In this document: piece after piece, positions 35,508 through 43,768 of the stretch
Layout of the letters: the number at the start of each line of letters is the position of its first letter
Numbering within the stretch: the first letter of the stretch is position 1
Origin: Chryseobacterium polytrichastri
GTDB lineage: Bacteria > Bacteroidota > Bacteroidia > Flavobacteriales > Weeksellaceae
Reading direction: 5' to 3'
Length of the DNA: 64,000 nucleotides
Assembly: GCF_900142445.1 (NCBI RefSeq)
Contig: NZ_FRAV01000009.1
Span: 62,001 to 126,000, forward strand
Notes under the pieces: model-generated
Told to the model about the DNA's origin: nothing
Database searches by the model: none
What the model saw: only the letters and a program-made list of their open reading frames with translations
Position numbers and translations under genes: made by a program

Positions 35508-37751
35508 ATGAAAAAACTCTCTATAATTTCTCTTGGTATTTTAGCATCCCTACAATTGGTAAATGCTCAAACTATTTCTTCAAAAAAATGGTCGGATTTA
35601 TTTTCCTATAACAACGTTATAGCCATGAAAGAAGATAATGGAAAAATAGTTGCAGCCGCAGAAAACGGACTTTTCTACTATACAATTTCCACCGGAGAAA
35701 TTACCAAGCTGTCTAAAGCAAACGGCTTACATGAGATAAAAATAACAGCTTTCGATTATAATCCGCAAACTAAAATAGGACTTATAGGATACCAAAATGG
35801 ATCTTTAGATGTTGTCACACCAGATGGAGTAACCTATGTAGTAGATATTCCTATTGCAACAGGATATAGTGGATCTAAAAAGATTAATCATATTTCTATA
35901 ACTGGAGATCAGGCGGTTGTTTCTGTAGGCTATGGTGTTTCTATTTTCGATTTAAAGAAAAAAGAATTTAAAGATTCTGCATTCTTTTTGAATGGAGGAG
36001 TTTATCAGGCCAGTAATGAAGCTGTGATATTTGGTAACAAAGTGTATTCCGTAACTAATAATGGATTAAAAACTCATGAACTGAATACCACTTTCCCAGT
36101 GTTTACAACTTGGGCAACAGAAATGCCTGGGAATTTCACACATATTGATTCAGAATCCGTACTTACATTTTCATCTCCTACTACTTCTTACATCTATAAT
36201 AGTGGGGTCTCCACTCCTATAGGTCAAACATTTACCAATGTTCATGATATTGTTGTAAATGCAAATAATATCATTGTGACAGATCAAGCAAGAGTATATG
36301 TTTTTAATACAAACGGAACTGCTGGGAGTGCTTCAAGCTTTGGTGAAGAATGTAATACAGCCACGACCGTTGGTGGAAATGTATATGGGGGAACCATACT
36401 ATCAGGCATAAAAAATAATGCCAACAATACCTTTAAACCAGATGGCCCTTACAAAAATACTTCATATAAAATTTCGTTATTGAATGATCAAATATGGGTT
36501 TCTTCAGGAAGTTTAGAAAGTTACAATGCACCAAGTTACAGAAACCTAGGTTATTATCATTTTGATGGTGGAAAATGGAATTATCCAGATTATTTTATTA
36601 ACAATCCTATTGTTTTCAACATACTAGATGTTGCTCCTAATCCATCAAATCCAAGTGAAGTCTTTTTTGTAAACTATTCTCTACGTCCAAACGAAAAAGG
36701 TATTTACAAAATGGAAAATAATACCTTCAAAAAAGTATATAAAAATAATGATTCTAATAACAATTATAACCGTCCAGGAGGCTTAGTTTTTGATGAAAAC
36801 AACCAGTTATTTGTATCTGTAGGTGTTATAGAAAATCAGGTTTCAAATACCGGTTACTATTTTTATAACAAAGGGACAGATGATTTTACCATTGTTCCTA
36901 TCATAGCAGCTGGAAATGTTCAAAAACCTCTTGTAAAAGATGGGATTATTTATATCCCCAGTCCCTTTTTTGATCCAGGAGGACTTATCATGAAACAATA
37001 TGGTAATAATCCCACCTCTACATCTACCCCCATAAAACTTATTAATAAAAGTAATAATTTACCCGCTAGTGGTACAGTATCCGCTGCTATAGACAAAGAT
37101 GATAATGTCTGGATTGGTACTAGAGGAGGATTAAGAATTCTTTCTAATCCAAAATCTGCGATTACTGAAACATCTCCGCAGACTGAGGCTATTGTAATAG
37201 AACAAAATGGTATTGCAGAAGAACTGTTTAGAGATAATACTATTTTACAAATTGAAGTAGATGGAGGAAACCATAAATGGGTTTCTGTAGATGGTGGTGG
37301 TATATATTATCTATCAGCTAACGGTGAACAGGTAATAAAGCGTTTTACCAAAGAAAATTCTCCACTACCCACAAATAGTGTTACGGATATTAAAGTTGAT
37401 AACAAAACCGGAAAGGTCTACTTCGTTACTCTTGACGGAATTGTCACTTATCAAAGTGATGTAGCAGATGTCACATCAGGTTTTGGTAACGTATTGGTAT
37501 ATCCAAATCCTGTGGTCTATTCAAACTTTAAGGGAAAAGTTACGATAAAAGGGTTAGCCGAAAAAACAAATATCAGAATTGCAGATGTTGCAGGGAATGT
37601 AGTTCATTCTGCTGTTGCCAGAGGTGGTTATTATGAATGGGATCTTAACAACATGAAAGGTGCAAGAGTCGCTTCTGGGATTTATTTTGTACTCATGACC
37701 AACGAAGATGGTTCTGATAAAGCTACTGCAAAAATAGCCGTCGTTAATTAA
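35508..37751 (+). CDS. porZ: PorZ-like T9SS component (beta-propeller with type A sorting domain)
   Basis: 747 residues: Sec signal peptide (about 1-20, ending NAQ), two beta-propeller regions (about 30-300 and 400-650, with repeats such as KANGLHEIKITAFDYN and DDNVWIGTRGGLRIL), and a T9SS type A C-terminal domain (VLVYPNPVVYSNFKGKVTI ... GIYFVLM). PorZ anchors the T9SS sortase complex on the surface and presents anionic LPS. The assignment rests on length, domain order and the neighbouring recO, a link I recall from related genomes; a generic propeller cargo is the alternative. Its stop overlaps recO. Confidence 0.72.
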   Translation: MKKLSIISLGILASLQLVNAQTISSKKWSDLFSYNNVIAMKEDNGKIVAAAENGLFYYTISTGEITKLSKANGLHEIKITAFDYNPQTKIGLIGYQNGSLDVVTPDGVTYVVDIPIATGYSGSKKINHISITGDQAVVSVGYGVSIFDLKKKEFKDSAFFLNGGVYQASNEAVIFGNKVYSVTNNGLKTHELNTTFPVFTTWATEMPGNFTHIDSESVLTFSSPTTSYIYNSGVSTPIGQTFTNVHDIVVNANNIIVTDQARVYVFNTNGTAGSASSFGEECNTATTVGGNVYGGTILSGIKNNANNTFKPDGPYKNTSYKISLLNDQIWVSSGSLESYNAPSYRNLGYYHFDGGKWNYPDYFINNPIVFNILDVAPNPSNPSEVFFVNYSLRPNEKGIYKMENNTFKKVYKNNDSNNNYNRPGGLVFDENNQLFVSVGVIENQVSNTGYYFYNKGTDDFTIVPIIAAGNVQKPLVKDGIIYIPSPFFDPGGLIMKQYGNNPTSTSTPIKLINKSNNLPASGTVSAAIDKDDNVWIGTRGGLRILSNPKSAITETSPQTEAIVIEQNGIAEELFRDNTILQIEVDGGNHKWVSVDGGGIYYLSANGEQVIKRFTKENSPLPTNSVTDIKVDNKTGKVYFVTLDGIVTYQSDVADVTSGFGNVLVYPNPVVYSNFKGKVTIKGLAEKTNIRIADVAGNVVHSAVARGGYYEWDLNNMKGARVASGIYFVLMTNEDGSDKATAKIAVVN

Positions 37752-38437
37752 TGAATTCTCAAACCGGATTTCTACTTTCATTTATAAAATATGGCGAAAA
37801 TGATGCTGTTTTGTATTGTTTTACCGAAGATGAAGGCTTTCAGACCTATTTCTTAAAAGGTGTTTATACCAAAAGAAATAAAAAGAAAGCTTTGCTTCTG
37901 CCTTTAAACCAGCTTAACTTTTCTGTTAATATAGCCAGAGGCAATGGCATTCAGTCGGTTTCTAAATTTGAACTGATTAAGAACAATGATATCTACACTG
38001 ATATTAAAGCCAATACTGTTATATTTTTCATTTCAGATTTTCTCAATCAGGTGTTAAGAAATGAAAATAAAAATCCTGCTATTTTCTTCTGTATTGACGA
38101 ATTTATGGATGAATTAACACAACGGAATTATCAGTCTCATTTGATATTTTTAATTAAAATTTTAAAGATTCAGGGGGTTGCGCCTCTAATCGATGAAGGA
38201 AAATATTTAGACCCCGAAACAGGAACTTTTTCTTTTACCTCCATGCATCAGCTTTTCACAGAGGACGTTTCATTGATATGGAAAAGTATTATTTCATCGG
38301 AGAATCCGTATCAGATAAAAGTTCATTCATCATTAAGAAAAGACTTTTTGGATAGCCTTTTAGTCTATTATCATTATCATATTACAGATTTTAAAACACC
38401 TAATTCATTAGAAATTATTCAACAAATATTTGAATGA
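37751..38437 (+). CDS. recO: DNA repair protein RecO
   Basis: RecO loads RecA with RecF/RecR at single-strand gaps. 228 residues: N-terminal OB fold (MNSQTGFLLSFIKYGENDAVLYC and after, about 1-80) and a helical domain. The Bacteroidota form is shorter than E. coli RecO (242) and lacks an obvious four-cysteine zinc site. The start overlaps the stop of the upstream PorZ-like gene by one base (TAATG), so it is the last gene of the 33801-38437 operon. Confidence 0.88.
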   Translation: MNSQTGFLLSFIKYGENDAVLYCFTEDEGFQTYFLKGVYTKRNKKKALLLPLNQLNFSVNIARGNGIQSVSKFELIKNNDIYTDIKANTVIFFISDFLNQVLRNENKNPAIFFCIDEFMDELTQRNYQSHLIFLIKILKIQGVAPLIDEGKYLDPETGTFSFTSMHQLFTEDVSLIWKSIISSENPYQIKVHSSLRKDFLDSLLVYYHYHITDFKTPNSLEIIQQIFE

Positions 38438-38465
38438 TTTTTAAGAGGAAATAAACTAAATTTTT

Positions 38466-38580
38466 AACCATTAAGATTCGTTTAACTTGTTAAGAATATT
38501 AAGATTAACTTTCGTTCAAGAATTAAATTGAAATGATTTTACCTTAATTAAACTTAATTTCTAAATAAATCTTAATGGTT
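38466..38580. repeat. 13-bp inverted repeat between recO and the glucosidase gene
   Basis: AACCATTAAGATT (38466-38478) is the exact reverse complement of 38568-38580. The 89 bases between are AT-rich. It could fold as a large-loop bidirectional terminator for these convergent genes. Confidence 0.5.
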
Positions 38581-38583
38581 TAT

Positions 38584-41238
38584 TTATTTCGCTTCCTCCG
38601 GCATTTCCGTTTCGGATTCTGCAATTTCTTTTTTGGTAAATCTTGGCTGAAGAATTTTTGCAATTAAGCCCGTCCAGCCCGTTTGATGGGAAGCTCCTAC
38701 TCCACGGCCATTATCTCCATGAAAATATTCATAAAATAAAATGTAATCTTTAAAATCTGGATCAGTCTGAAATCTTGGATATTGCCCGTTAGCCGGTCGA
38801 TTCCCATTTTCATCTTTTAAAAATATCTTGGATAGCCTTTTGCTTAAAGCATCTGCAATCTGATCTAAATTCAAATAATTCCCACTTCCAGTAGGATATT
38901 CAACCATAAAATCCGGACTGTAGTAAAAGAAAAACCGTTGAAGACTTTCAATAATTAAAAAATTAATTGGAAACCAAATCGGACCGCGCCAGTTGCTGTT
39001 ACCTCCAAAAAGTCCGCTATCACTTTCTGCTGGAGTATATTTTACAGAATAATCTATCCCATTTAAATTCAATTCGTATGGATTATGTTCATATTCTTTT
39101 GACAACGCACGAACTCCATACTCACTTAAAAACTGATTAGGATCAAGCATTCTGCTCAACAACCTTTTCAAACGATGCCCTCTCAAAAGTGAAAGTAAAT
39201 GTTTAGAATCCTGCCCCTTAACTTCCCAACGGGAAACCAGAGATGCCAATTCAGGTTTATTTTCAAGAACCCATTCCATTCTTTTCTTGAAATTCGGCAA
39301 ATTTTCAATCATTTCATCATCAATCACCTCAACAGCAAACATCGGTATCAAACCAACAATCGTTCTCATTCGCAAATACATATGATTCCCGTCACTGGAA
39401 GAAATCGCATCGTAGAAAAACTCATCCTGTTCGTCCCAAAGGCTAAAACATTCATCTCCCATATTATCGAGAGAATTGGCAATAGAAAGGAAATGTTCAA
39501 AAAACTTCATTGCCATTTCCTCATATACATTGTTGTATTGAGCCAATTCCAACGCTATTCTCATCATATTTAAAGCAAACATAGCCATCCAACTCGTTCC
39601 GTCAGACTGTTCAAGCTGTTCACCGTTTGGAAGTGGCGTATTACGATCAAAAACTCCAATATTATCAAGTCCTAAAAATCCTCCCTCGAAAATATTATTT
39701 CCATTGTGGTCTTTCTTATTTACCCACCAAGTGAAATTCATCAACAGTTTTTGAAAAGCACTTTCCAGAAATTCCAGATCGGGTTTATTCTTAAAATATT
39801 CGTCAATTTTAAAAACTCTGAAAACCGCCCAGGCATGAACGGGAGGATTAACATCACTGAAATTCCATTCATACGCAGGAAGTTGTCCGTTTGGATGCAT
39901 GTACCATTCAAAAAGGAACAGCTTTAACTGTTGTTTGGCAAAATCAGGATCAATCAACGAAAAACTTATGGTGTGAAATGCGAGATCCCAAGTGGCATAC
40001 CAAGGATATTCCCATTTATCGGGCATGGAAATAATATGCTCATTATTGAGGTGTTGCCATTCATAATTTCTAATTTTAGCGCGGGATTTTGGAGGTTTCA
40101 TTTCCGCAGGATCTCCTTTTAACCATTTTTCAACGTTGTAATGGTAAAACATTTTATTCCAAAGCATTCCTGCAAAAGCCTGCCTTTGAACTAACTTTTC
40201 ATCCTCAGTTTTTATTCCTTCCTGAATATCTGCATAAAATTCGTCGGCCTCTTTTTTCCTTAGATTAAAAACCTCATCAAAATCTTCAAAAGGCTGTTTC
40301 AACTCTTTATCTGAAAGTCTAAATTCAAAGGTTTTGGTTTCTTTTGCTTTGAAGTTTTCATCAATTAAAAAAGAAGCTTTGGTTCCAATATTTTTTGGAT
40401 TGATTGCTTCTGAATTTCCATTGACTACAAAATCATTGATGCCATCTTTACAATAGTCTGAATTATTTGAAGATTGATAAAGCTTTTCATTATTGGTTTC
40501 ATTATCACAAAACAATGTTTTTAACGACTGTTTTGCATACATATTTTTAATTTCCAAGTCTTTATGATTAACTTTAATAGAAGTTGATTCCTGTGAACTT
40601 AGTTGAGGTTTATAATTATCATATCCCCAATTCCATGTATTTCTGAACCAAATCGTTGGAAGAATAAGTAAAGGAAACTCTTTGTCGGCCTTATTAACAA
40701 CCGTAAGCCTAACTAAAATATCGTTCTCGCTTTCTTTAGCATATTCTATAAAAATATCGAAGTATTCATTTTGGTCAAAAATCCCGGTGTCGATTAATTC
40801 GTATTCCGTTTCTTCTTTGCTTCTTGCTGCATTTGTTTGTAACAAATCTTCGTAGGGAAAAGCATTCTGAGGATATTTATACAACATCTTCATGTAAGAA
40901 TGCGTTGGCGTAGCATCCAGATAATAAAAATATTCTTTCACATCTTCTCCGTGATTTCCTTCGCCATTTGTTAGGCCAAAGAAACGTTCTTTCACCATTT
41001 TATCTTTCTTATTCCAAAATCCTACAGAAAAAACGAGCTTCTGCATATCATCACAGATTCCGCAAATTCCTTCTTCACCCCATCGGTATGCTTTTGCTTC
41101 GGCAGTATTATGGGTTGTGTAATTCCATGCGTCGCCATCTGCACTGTAATCTTCACGAACCAGCCCCCACTCTCTGTTGCTTACATAAGAGCCCCATTTT
41201 TTCCACATAACATCGGATAATCTTTCTTTTTCTTTCAT
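38584..41238 (-). CDS. GH63-like glucosidase
   Basis: 884 residues with no signal peptide, so probably cytosolic. It belongs to the (alpha/alpha)6 glucosidase group related to eukaryotic processing glucosidase I (GH63). Visible blocks are YPWYATWDLAFHTISFSL (central catalytic region, about 425-442), GQLPAYEWNFSDVNPPVHAW, GGNSNWRGPIWFPINFLI and the C-terminal FHGDNGRGVGASHQTGWTGL. The substrate may be a short alpha-glucoside or trehalose-type sugar. It is a single gene flanked by inverted repeats on both sides. Confidence 0.82.
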   Translation of the reverse strand: MKEKERLSDVMWKKWGSYVSNREWGLVREDYSADGDAWNYTTHNTAEAKAYRWGEEGICGICDDMQKLVFSVGFWNKKDKMVKERFFGLTNGEGNHGEDVKEYFYYLDATPTHSYMKMLYKYPQNAFPYEDLLQTNAARSKEETEYELIDTGIFDQNEYFDIFIEYAKESENDILVRLTVVNKADKEFPLLILPTIWFRNTWNWGYDNYKPQLSSQESTSIKVNHKDLEIKNMYAKQSLKTLFCDNETNNEKLYQSSNNSDYCKDGINDFVVNGNSEAINPKNIGTKASFLIDENFKAKETKTFEFRLSDKELKQPFEDFDEVFNLRKKEADEFYADIQEGIKTEDEKLVQRQAFAGMLWNKMFYHYNVEKWLKGDPAEMKPPKSRAKIRNYEWQHLNNEHIISMPDKWEYPWYATWDLAFHTISFSLIDPDFAKQQLKLFLFEWYMHPNGQLPAYEWNFSDVNPPVHAWAVFRVFKIDEYFKNKPDLEFLESAFQKLLMNFTWWVNKKDHNGNNIFEGGFLGLDNIGVFDRNTPLPNGEQLEQSDGTSWMAMFALNMMRIALELAQYNNVYEEMAMKFFEHFLSIANSLDNMGDECFSLWDEQDEFFYDAISSSDGNHMYLRMRTIVGLIPMFAVEVIDDEMIENLPNFKKRMEWVLENKPELASLVSRWEVKGQDSKHLLSLLRGHRLKRLLSRMLDPNQFLSEYGVRALSKEYEHNPYELNLNGIDYSVKYTPAESDSGLFGGNSNWRGPIWFPINFLIIESLQRFFFYYSPDFMVEYPTGSGNYLNLDQIADALSKRLSKIFLKDENGNRPANGQYPRFQTDPDFKDYILFYEYFHGDNGRGVGASHQTGWTGLIAKILQPRFTKKEIAESETEMPEEAK

Positions 41239-41276
41239 ATTTTTATAAATATCTAAAAACTGATAATTGAGAGAAA

Positions 41277-41309
41277 AAACCTTATAGGTTTTGGAAACCT
41301 ATAAGGTTT
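41277..41309 (-). terminator. Perfect 15-bp hairpin
   Basis: AAACCTTATAGGTTT / AAACCTATAAGGTTT with a 3-base loop; on the minus strand it is followed by TTTTCTC. It may end readthrough from the SDR gene, or be an independent repeat. Confidence 0.55.
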
Positions 41310-41344
41310 GAATGTATAAACCTTTATCATACACTTTTCTACAG

Positions 41345-41416
41345 AGTTTGTCATTCCGTAGGAATCTCAACTGAGCTTTTAATTACTATGTTTAGATTCC
41401 TCCGGAATGACAAACT
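41345..41416. repeat. TCATTCCG/CGGAATGA palindromic element
   Basis: AGTTTGTCATTCCGTAGGAA and following bases (arm 41345-41367) pair with 41394-41416 with one mismatch in 23. The loop is 26 bases. Such GTCATTCCG palindromes occur in many copies in some bacterial genomes, so a dispersed repeat is likely. Confidence 0.65.
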
Positions 41417-41495
41417 GGATCATGATTTTTTAATTAGCAAACGCAGTTGATTCATCATTTACATTCAAAAGACAATTGTTTCTACTTTGGCTACC

Positions 41496-41594
41496 ATGCG
41501 CCCCGGATTGAACGGCCTGTCTGAGCTCTTTTTGTAAGCATCGGAAAATGTATCGGCACAAAAAAGCGAGTAGTGAAAGCCGGAAATGCGCACC
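41496..41594 (-). repeat. Structured GC-rich intergenic element
   Basis: Bounded by ATGCGCCCCGG and CCGGAAATGCGC, which can pair as GCGC/GCGC and CCGG/CCGG. An inner arm GCTCTTTTTGT pairs with ACAAAAAAGC. On the minus strand it reads GCGCATTTCCGGCTTTCACT ... CGTTCAATCCGGGGCGC. I recall intergenic elements of similar pattern (ATTTCC-cgCT ... TTCAATCGGGGC) in other Flavobacteriia. It may be a dispersed repeat or structured RNA. Confidence 0.5.
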
Positions 41595-41600
41595 CTAAAA

Positions 41601-42410
41601 TTATCCTCCTGTAGAAAAACTTTCAAAAGTGGTCATTCCACCATCTACAAAAACGCTGGTTCCGGTGATATAATCTGCAAGGTCACTCGCTAAAAAAGCA
41701 GCCAGGTTTCCGATATCCTGTGGTTGCCCAATTCTGTTGTATGGAATTAAATTTAGTAAAGAATTTAAGGCTTCCGGAGTGCTCCATGCATCTTTATTGA
41801 TCGGAGTTTGAATAGCACCCGGACAAATAGAATTGACACGGATTTTATTTGCCCCGTATTCCTGAGCAAGCGTCTGCATCAACATTCTGATCGCGCCTTT
41901 ACTCGAAGCATAATTGGCATGCCCCGCCCAAGGAATAATCTCGTGCACCGAACTGATATGAATAATTTTTCCGCAAGCGATAGAACGTGTAGGATCAATT
42001 CCACGGCGAAGAAATTCTTTGATCGCTTCTCTTGCACACAAAAACTGACCTGTTAAGTTGACCCCAATTACAGCGTTCCACTGATCAAGCGTCATTTCTG
42101 TGAATTTTGAATCTTTCTGAATACCAGCATTGTTCACTAAAATATCAACCGTTCCGAATTCTGAAACTACATCCTGAAACATTTTTACCACCTGATCTTC
42201 TTTAGAAACATCACATTGATAGGTAATTCCTTTTCCTCCTGCATCGGTAATTTCTTGTAAAACGGCTTTGGCCTCGTCTGCAGATCTTTCTGAAGAGTGA
42301 TTGACAATGATGGTGGCTCCTGCCGAAGCCAAGGATTTTGCTATTCCTGTTCCTATTCCGCTTGAAGCTCCGGTAACGACTGCTACTTGATTACGAAGTG
42401 ATATTTCCAT
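41601..42410 (-). CDS. SDR-family oxidoreductase (glucose 1-dehydrogenase-like)
   Basis: 269 residues of the classical short-chain dehydrogenase type. The NAD(P) motif VTGASSGIGTG (about 12-22), NNAGIQ, catalytic Ser in IIHISSVHEI and Tyr-x-x-x-Lys in NYASSKGAIRML are all present, plus the PG motif SICPGAIQTPI. It resembles Bacillus glucose 1-dehydrogenase-type proteins, but the substrate is inferred only. A TAACTTTG box lies 20-odd bases upstream. Confidence 0.88.
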   Translation of the reverse strand: MEISLRNQVAVVTGASSGIGTGIAKSLASAGATIIVNHSSERSADEAKAVLQEITDAGGKGITYQCDVSKEDQVVKMFQDVVSEFGTVDILVNNAGIQKDSKFTEMTLDQWNAVIGVNLTGQFLCAREAIKEFLRRGIDPTRSIACGKIIHISSVHEIIPWAGHANYASSKGAIRMLMQTLAQEYGANKIRVNSICPGAIQTPINKDAWSTPEALNSLLNLIPYNRIGQPQDIGNLAAFLASDLADYITGTSVFVDGGMTTFESFSTGG

Positions 42411-42431
42411 GTTTTATTATTTGATGTTACT

Positions 42432-42458
42432 CAAAGTTAATGGAAAGAATCAAGACAA
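42432..42458 (-). promoter_or_regulatory. Probable promoter of the SDR gene
   Basis: TTG, 16 bases, TAACTTTG on the minus strand. The -7 box fits TAnnTTTG; the spacer is one short of the usual 17. Confidence 0.5.
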
Positions 42459-42483
42459 CTGAATATTTAAATTTAAAGTTTTC

Positions 42484-42957
42484 TTAAATTTTTTTGTACA
42501 TCAAACGCTGCGGACCACTTCTCCCAATTCTTGTTTTACCATCAAATTGATATCCTACTTTGATATAAAGGTCGTACGCAGAAGTATTGTTTTCGTTCAC
42601 GGCTAATACGATTTCGTCACAGTTTTTGAAATTTTCTCTTACAAAATCATCAATCTGAATCATTGAAGCTTTTCCAATTCCTTTACCTTGTAATTTTGGA
42701 TTGATTGATAATGATCTCAACAACGTGGAATTTGGATTATCCGTAAGGTCAAGTTTATCTTCTCCGAAATCTAATGTGAAGAAACCTGCCGCTTTTTCAT
42801 TCTCAAAAATAGTTATGGGAAATTCTAAATTGGTATTCCGTTCTTTTATTCTATTAAGCGCAAATTCTGCGGTGGATGTATACCTTAACTGCATCTCATC
42901 TAATGTATAACTTACTTCAGAAAGATCTTCCCGTTTGAAAAAATGTAAATTGATCAT
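42484..42957 (-). CDS. GNAT-family N-acetyltransferase
   Basis: 157 residues. The acetyl-CoA loop is SINPKLQGKGIGKASM (about 89-104), with a C-terminal VNENNTSAYDLYIKVGY block characteristic of GNATs. The substrate is unknown. It lies 8 bases downstream of the DUF1684 gene, so the two are probably one transcript. Confidence 0.87.
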   Translation of the reverse strand: MINLHFFKREDLSEVSYTLDEMQLRYTSTAEFALNRIKERNTNLEFPITIFENEKAAGFFTLDFGEDKLDLTDNPNSTLLRSLSINPKLQGKGIGKASMIQIDDFVRENFKNCDEIVLAVNENNTSAYDLYIKVGYQFDGKTRIGRSGPQRLMYKKI

Positions 42958-42965
42958 ATCTAATT

Positions 42966-43583
42966 TTAATGATGATAAATATCTTCATACATTACCCCAG
43001 CACGAATTTCCACCGGAAGTTTGTTTTCTTCAGGAACAATCGGACAGTTATAATCATAAGCATTATAAGCACAAAACGGCTGGTATGATTTATTAAAATC
43101 GAGAACAATGGTATTTCCTTTTGGAATCGTTAGATCCATATATTTTCCACCGCCGTACGTCTCTTTCTCGTTAGTTAGATCTCGGAAAGGCAAGAAAAGA
43201 TAATCTTTGTATTTCTTTTGTTTCATTAAATCTAAACTTTGATACAACGTTAAAGTATATGGCTTTCCATCCAGTGTAAAAGTTGCTTTTCCATATTCTT
43301 TATACGATTTTGTTTTTCCTGAAGAAGTTGGAAGATCAAAAGGTTTTGCATCCTTTGTTTTGGTAAAATTGGCAGTTACTCTATATTTTAAATCAAATGG
43401 AAAGAAAGGATGCCCTTTAAAATTGGTAAAATTATCTCCACGTAAAGGTGTTTCCTTAACATTACGATATTCTGCATTCAGTTCCTCCTGAAATTTCTTG
43501 ACTTCCATAACTTCCTTAGAAACCATCTTTTGAGAAAATACTAAGAAGGGTAACATCAGGAAGAGTATAATATATTTCTTCAT
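42966..43583 (-). CDS. DUF1684 exported protein
   Basis: 205 residues with a Sec signal peptide (MKKYIILFLMLPFLVFSQ). The DUF1684 hallmarks are visible: LFLPFRDLTNEKETYGGGKY, then DFNKSYQPFCAYNAYDYNC and the C-terminal NKLPVEIRAGVMYE. The function is unknown; two Cys residues in the CAYNAYDYNC segment may form a disulfide. It is the first gene of a pair with the downstream acetyltransferase. Confidence 0.88.
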   Translation of the reverse strand: MKKYIILFLMLPFLVFSQKMVSKEVMEVKKFQEELNAEYRNVKETPLRGDNFTNFKGHPFFPFDLKYRVTANFTKTKDAKPFDLPTSSGKTKSYKEYGKATFTLDGKPYTLTLYQSLDLMKQKKYKDYLFLPFRDLTNEKETYGGGKYMDLTIPKGNTIVLDFNKSYQPFCAYNAYDYNCPIVPEENKLPVEIRAGVMYEDIYHH

Positions 43584-43768
43584 TATCTTTTTTAAAGTTT
43601 AAAACTATGAATTTTCCTTTTTATAGAAGTTAAAATTAAACTAAAAAAATGGCAATTTAATTTTAACAAAAGTAAATATTCAACAAGAAACCGAATATTT
43701 ATTAAACCTTTCTAACAAATTAGGAAAACATTCTGATTTCCTAGCATGCTTTTTGGAAAACAAACAGC

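Larger units (their letters stand above)
41239..41600. other. 362-base intergenic region dense in structured repeats
   Basis: No gene is seen. From left to right it holds a perfect 15-bp hairpin (41277-41309), a 21-23-bp imperfect palindrome (41345-41416) and an element with internal pairing, more GC-rich than its surroundings (41496-41594) that begins 6 bases past the SDR stop codon. These are described separately. Confidence 0.65.

Noticed and set aside
41239..41600. CRISPR array or insertion-sequence remnant
   Set aside because: The repeats are inverted hairpins of three unrelated kinds without regular spacers and without a transposase.
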